Positions 60,825 through 64,000 of a DNA stretch of 64,000 bases are shown here, piece by piece; the stretch's first letter is position 1; each line of letters begins with the position of its first letter. A program made the position numbers and the translations under genes. Where the stretch lies: NCBI RefSeq assembly GCF_000308815.1, contig NZ_BAFX01000095.1, forward strand, positions 124,001-188,000. The letters run 5' to 3'. The DNA comes from Nocardia concava NBRC 100430 (GTDB lineage: Bacteria; Actinomycetota; Actinomycetes; Mycobacteriales; Mycobacteriaceae). Below the pieces are notes generated by a model. That model ran no database searches, was not told the origin of the DNA, and was given only the letters and a program-made list of their open reading frames with translations.

Positions 60825-62266
60825 TCTTCCAGTGTGGCGCGGCCCTGATGACGGCGCAGGACCGTCGAGGCGAGCGAGCCCGCCAGCGACAGGACGGCCA
60901 GGGCCGCGAAGGCCAGCTGATAGCCGGAGATCAGGGACCAGTCGGATGCCGTTGCGCGGGAGAGGATTACGGCCACCAGCGCCACACCGACCGCGCCACC
61001 GATGCGCTGCATGATGTTCACCAGGGCGGAGGCGTCCGGCAGCTGGTCACGGCGCACCGAGGCGTAGGCCGCCGAGGCCAGCGGCATCGCGGCGACGCCC
61101 GTCGCCATACCGGCTGCGAACAGCAGGAATTGGATGAGGACGTCGTTCGCGTCGGCGGGCAGGAACGCCAGCGGCAGCACCGCGGCCGCGACGACGAGAT
61201 TGCCGAGCACCGCGACCCGGCCGCCGCCGAACCGGTCGGTCAGGCGGCCGCCCAGCGGAAGCATCACGATCCCACCCAGCCCGTAGGCGAGCAGGTCGAC
61301 GCCGGTGCGGATGAGCCCGGTGCCGTGCAGCACCTGGAAGTACAAGGGCAGCAACACCATTACGCCGTACATGGCCCCGCCGGAGAAGAACCCGGCGATA
61401 TTGGCGGCCCGGAAGCTCGGGTTGCCGAACAGCCGCACATCCAGCACGGATCGCTCGGATCGCAGTGCGCGGGCGAGGAATCCCGCCAGCCCGGCCAGGC
61501 CCAGCACCACCGGCAGCCACACCGACAGCGAGGTCACCGACCCGGTCGTGCCGATCTCCGACAGCCCGTAAACGACCGCGGACACGCCGCCACCGGCGAA
61601 CACCACGCCGAGCACATCCAACCGCTCCGTCGCCGTGCCGCCGGTCCGCGGCAGATACCGCAGCCCGAGCGCCAACCCCATCAGCCCGAACGGAATGTTG
61701 ATGAGGAACAACCACTCCCAGCTCCAGTGCGCCAGCATCAGCCCGCCGATGGTCGGCCCGATCGCGGGCGCACCGACCACCGCGATGCCGACCACCCCCA
61801 TGACCCGGCCCATGCGCTGCGGCCCGGCGGCCTGACCCAGGATGGTCTGCCCGGCCGGAATCATCAGCCCGGCCGCGAGCCCCTGCAGAATGCGCATCGC
61901 GATCAGCCAGCCCGCGGTCGGCGCGAACGCGCACATCACCGAGGTGAGCGTGAAGGCGACCAGCGCCCCCATCCACAGCCGCGTCACCCCGACCCGCCGC
62001 GCGAGCCATCCGCACACGGTCAGCGAAACCCCCAGCGCCAGGAGATAAGCGCTGGCCACCCACTGGATCGTGGCCAGCGACGCACCCAGATCCGCGCCGA
62101 TCGTGCGCAGCCCGATATTCACCAGCGAGGTGTCCAGCATCCCCATGACCGCGCCGAACACCACCACACCGGCGGTGCGCCAGACATGCGCGGGGATCTT
62201 CTCGGAAGCAGCGGCGGGCACTCCCCCGCTGCCGGATACCTGTGTGTCCGTACGCATTTGCGTCAC
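60821..62266 (-). CDS. MFS drug efflux transporter (DHA2/EmrB-like)
   Basis: 481 residues; start ATG 62266 (or 62254). Fourteen hydrophobic segments; DTSLVNIGLR, WLARRVGVTRLW, and GAPAIGPTIGG are the DHA2 motifs. Proton-driven multidrug exporter. Divergent from a marR gene with a compact operator region, so probably repressed by MarR and induced by drug-like ligands. Confidence 0.87.
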   Translation of the reverse strand: MTQMRTDTQVSGSGGVPAAASEKIPAHVWRTAGVVVFGAVMGMLDTSLVNIGLRTIGADLGASLATIQWVASAYLLALGVSLTVCGWLARRVGVTRLWMGALVAFTLTSVMCAFAPTAGWLIAMRILQGLAAGLMIPAGQTILGQAAGPQRMGRVMGVVGIAVVGAPAIGPTIGGLMLAHWSWEWLFLINIPFGLMGLALGLRYLPRTGGTATERLDVLGVVFAGGGVSAVVYGLSEIGTTGSVTSLSVWLPVVLGLAGLAGFLARALRSERSVLDVRLFGNPSFRAANIAGFFSGGAMYGVMVLLPLYFQVLHGTGLIRTGVDLLAYGLGGIVMLPLGGRLTDRFGGGRVAVLGNLVVAAAVLPLAFLPADANDVLIQFLLFAAGMATGVAAMPLASAAYASVRRDQLPDASALVNIMQRIGGAVGVALVAVILSRATASDWSLISGYQLAFAALAVLSLAGSLASTVLRRHQGRATLEE

Positions 62267-62283
62267 CGGACTCTCCTTCGATA

Positions 62284-62335
62284 GTTGATGAGCAACTCAA
62301 TTGCAGACAGTATCAATGATTGAGTTACTCAACAA
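62284..62335. promoter_or_regulatory. MarR operator region
   Basis: GAGCAACTCAAT (62290-62301) and ATTGAGTTACTC (62319-62330) form an inverted repeat with 11 of 12 pairs; each half is itself palindromic (GTTG-N5-CAAC and TGAGTTACTCA). Between the divergent exporter (start 62266) and marR (start 62352), it can control both. Confidence 0.7.
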
Positions 62336-62351
62336 TAGATACAATCAGCGG

Positions 62352-62801
62352 GTGCCCGACGAACCGTGCAGCGCCCCCGACGTCCAACTCGCCGGCCTGC
62401 TGCGACACCCCACTTACGCCCTCGGCAAGCTGCACAAGGCCGTGCACTCGAAGCTGGAAACCCCCCTGCGCGAGCACTGGGTGCTGACCTACCTCGCCGA
62501 GAGCAGCAGTGAGCTCTCCCAACAGGACATGGCCAATGCCATGGAGATCGATCGCAGCGAGGTGGTCCGGCTCATCGACAGCCTGGAGAAGGCGGGCCTG
62601 GTCACCCGCACCCGCGATCCCGAGGACCGCCGGAAATACCGACTGGCTATCACCGCGGCGGGCAACCGCATGCGCGAGGAGACCGACGCCAAGATCTTCG
62701 CCGCCACCGATAACCTGCTCGCTCGCCTCACACCGGCGGAACGCGAAACGCTGCATCGCCTTTCGCTCAAGGCCCTCGGCTACGACGCCGACGAGATTTG
62801 A
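62352..62801 (+). CDS. MarR-family transcriptional regulator
   Basis: 149 residues from GTG 62352, which leaves the operator outside the coding region; starts further upstream would lie in it. Winged helix LSQQDMANAMEIDRSEVVRLI with wing DPEDRRKYRLAIT. Local repressor of the divergent DHA2 exporter operon. Confidence 0.87.
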   Translation: MPDEPCSAPDVQLAGLLRHPTYALGKLHKAVHSKLETPLREHWVLTYLAESSSELSQQDMANAMEIDRSEVVRLIDSLEKAGLVTRTRDPEDRRKYRLAITAAGNRMREETDAKIFAATDNLLARLTPAERETLHRLSLKALGYDADEI

Positions 62802-62888
62802 CCCACACGACCGCGTAATAGGCCACACAATCGGTCGGAACCGGTCGCGCGTCACGAGTCGCTCGGGCGACGGGCTAGGGTTGGGTCC

Positions 62889-63623
62889 GTGCCATCTCGC
62901 CCGCGTCTACCTCGCCTGCCCCAGCTCAACCCGCCCCTGGATGCCCGCCGCGGCTATTCCCAGCAGGAGATTCTCGGTGAATTGCGCCGGATGATCCTGG
63001 AGGGAAACCTGCCCCCGGGCACCGGTCTGCCGCTGGGTGAGATCGCGCGCGCGTTCACGGTGAGCGCGATCCCGGTGCGCGAGTCGCTGCAGACGCTGAT
63101 CGGCGAGGGCCTGGTCGAGCATCGGCCCAATTTCGGCTACCAGGTCACCATGCTGACCGCCGACGAGCTGCGCGAGCTCTATGTCGTGCGCGAGCGCCTG
63201 GAGTCGGTGGCCATGGCCGCGGCCGTGCACAATGCCACCGAGGCCGATCACCAGCTGCTGCGCGAGATCCACGCCCGCCTCGAGCAGGCGGTGCTGACCG
63301 AGAACGCGGTGGCCTATCACCGCGAGACCCGCAATTTCCATCTCGCCCTGGTGCGCCCGTCGGGCATGCCGCGCGTGGTGCACATGCTCGAGTACGCGTG
63401 GAACATCACCGAGCCGGTGCAGCCCATGGTGCATGTGACGACCATGGACCGCGTGGTGCTGCACGCCGACCACAGCAAGCAGCTGCAGGCCTTCCTCGCG
63501 AGGGATGCTGAAGGTTTGCTGGCTGCCAGCGAGGGGCATCACGCACGGCTCAACGGTGTTCTGGAACACCTACCCACGGACACCGGTTTGTTCGCCGAAC
63601 CCGCAGGTGAAGAAGATATATAA
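62889..63623 (+). CDS. GntR-family regulator, FCD (FadR-like) subfamily
   Basis: 244 residues from GTG 62889. GntR winged helix (about residues 25-90, LPLGEIARAFTVSAIPVRESL) and all-helical FCD domain with metal-binding His positions (FHLALVRPSG ... HADHSKQL). Upstream of a hydantoin/allantoin racemase-like gene; two palindromes lie between, so it probably senses an intermediate of that pathway. Confidence 0.85.
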   Translation: MPSRPRLPRLPQLNPPLDARRGYSQQEILGELRRMILEGNLPPGTGLPLGEIARAFTVSAIPVRESLQTLIGEGLVEHRPNFGYQVTMLTADELRELYVVRERLESVAMAAAVHNATEADHQLLREIHARLEQAVLTENAVAYHRETRNFHLALVRPSGMPRVVHMLEYAWNITEPVQPMVHVTTMDRVVLHADHSKQLQAFLARDAEGLLAASEGHHARLNGVLEHLPTDTGLFAEPAGEEDI

Positions 63624-63643
63624 CCGCTGAGCCAGGGGCTTTC

Positions 63644-63684
63644 GAACATATACGGTTCCAGCAACCCCGGAACTATTTCTGTTC
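63644..63684. promoter_or_regulatory. two GAAC-N7-GTTC boxes
   Basis: GAACATATACGGTTC (63644-63658) and GAACTATTTCTGTTC (63670-63684), identical architecture, centres 26 bp apart. Between the GntR stop (63623) and the racemase start (63699). Candidate GntR binding sites. Confidence 0.6.
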
Positions 63685-63698
63685 GATAGCGTGGTCTC

Positions 63699-64000
63699 AT
63701 GCGGATCCGGGTCATCAATCCCAACACCACCGCCGCGATGACGGCACTGATCGGGGAGAGCGCGCGTCTGGTCGCGGCCCCCGGCACGGTGATCGACGCC
63801 GTCAACCCCACGATGGGCCCGGCCTCCATCGAGAGCCACTACGACGAGGCGCTCGCCGTGCCCGGCCTGCTGGCCGAGATCGCGCGCGGCGAGGCCGAGG
63901 GCGTCGACGGCTACGTGATCGCCTGCTTCGGCGATCCGGGTCTGGACGCCGCGCGGGAGCTGGCGCACGGCCCGGTCATCGGCATCGCCGAGGCGGCCAT
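63699..64000 (+). CDS. Asp/Glu/hydantoin racemase-like protein (3' partial)
   Basis: The first 100 residues, from ATG 63699, run out of the window. MRIRVINPNTTAAMTALI is the typical start of hydantoin and allantoin racemases, with one catalytic Cys in YVIACFGDPGL. Such enzymes racemise hydantoins or allantoin in purine or pyrimidine breakdown. Expected full length is about 240 residues, and the second catalytic Cys would lie outside. Confidence 0.82.
   Translation, partial: MRIRVINPNTTAAMTALIGESARLVAAPGTVIDAVNPTMGPASIESHYDEALAVPGLLAEIARGEAEGVDGYVIACFGDPGLDAARELAHGPVIGIAEAA

Noticed and set aside
60587..62284. 565-codon plus-strand frame opposite the DHA2 exporter
   Set aside because: Arg/His/Pro-rich antisense translation without any recognisable domain.
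1..64000. CRISPR arrays, rRNA genes, IS elements, integrases
   Set aside because: No regularly spaced repeats, rRNA sequence or transposase/integrase motifs were found on either strand.

Overview
The window looks like chromosome of a mycolic-acid actinomycete, most likely Nocardia or a close relative. It has very high GC, the tail of an mce operon, a group 2 sigma factor of the SigB type, maleylpyruvate-isomerase-like (DinB-type) enzymes, DUF4189 and MTB12-like secreted proteins, and the dapA-rnj-ftsK neighbourhood typical of the group. The genus assignment is inference from gene content. No rRNA, transposase, integrase or CRISPR array was seen.

Layout. 1-10.9 kb: 3' end of an mce operon (mceD-like partial, lipoprotein mceE-like, mceF-like, Mce-associated protein), followed by a cholesterol-oxidase-like GMC enzyme, a crotonase, a Baeyer-Villiger-type monooxygenase, a second GMC oxidoreductase, an ECF sigma factor and an SDR; several fit lipid or sterol use. 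10.9-15.8 kb: a sesquiterpene synthase/cytochrome P450 pair next to two AraC-type regulators, one of which has lost its DNA-binding domain. 15.9-22.9 kb: the accessory core. It holds two tandem AlkB-like 2-oxoglutarate oxygenases, two intact tRNA genes and several broken tRNA pieces, an HNH nuclease, gene debris, a histidine-rich metal-binding protein with a partial copy nearby, a TipA-like MerR regulator, and a deletion scar that decapitated a divergent ECF sigma/SRPBCC gene pair.

22.8-39.4 kb: sigB, an epimerase/TetR pair with two clear operators, secreted proteins (SGNH hydrolase, two divergent large paralogues of unknown function, small exported proteins), a desaturase, an ATP-grasp enzyme, an acyl-CoA dehydrogenase under a KstR-like box, and a methyltransferase/hydrolase pair beside an AraC regulator. 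39.4-51.5 kb: ftsK, a large AfsR-type regulator, a TIGR03085 protein, secreted antigens, rnj and dapA (translationally coupled), and a HicB-like ribbon-helix-helix protein. Three copies of a ~67-75 bp palindrome sit between genes here.

51.5-64 kb: a three-gene two-component operon, a flavodoxin-like protein, three MFS transporters, TetR and MarR regulators with palindromic sites, a VOC protein, and at the right edge a GntR regulator next to the start of a hydantoin/allantoin racemase-like gene. The best candidates for something new are the tandem oxygenases beside the decaying tRNA array, the class I tRNA with a leucine anticodon, the divergent secreted paralogues, and the palindrome family.
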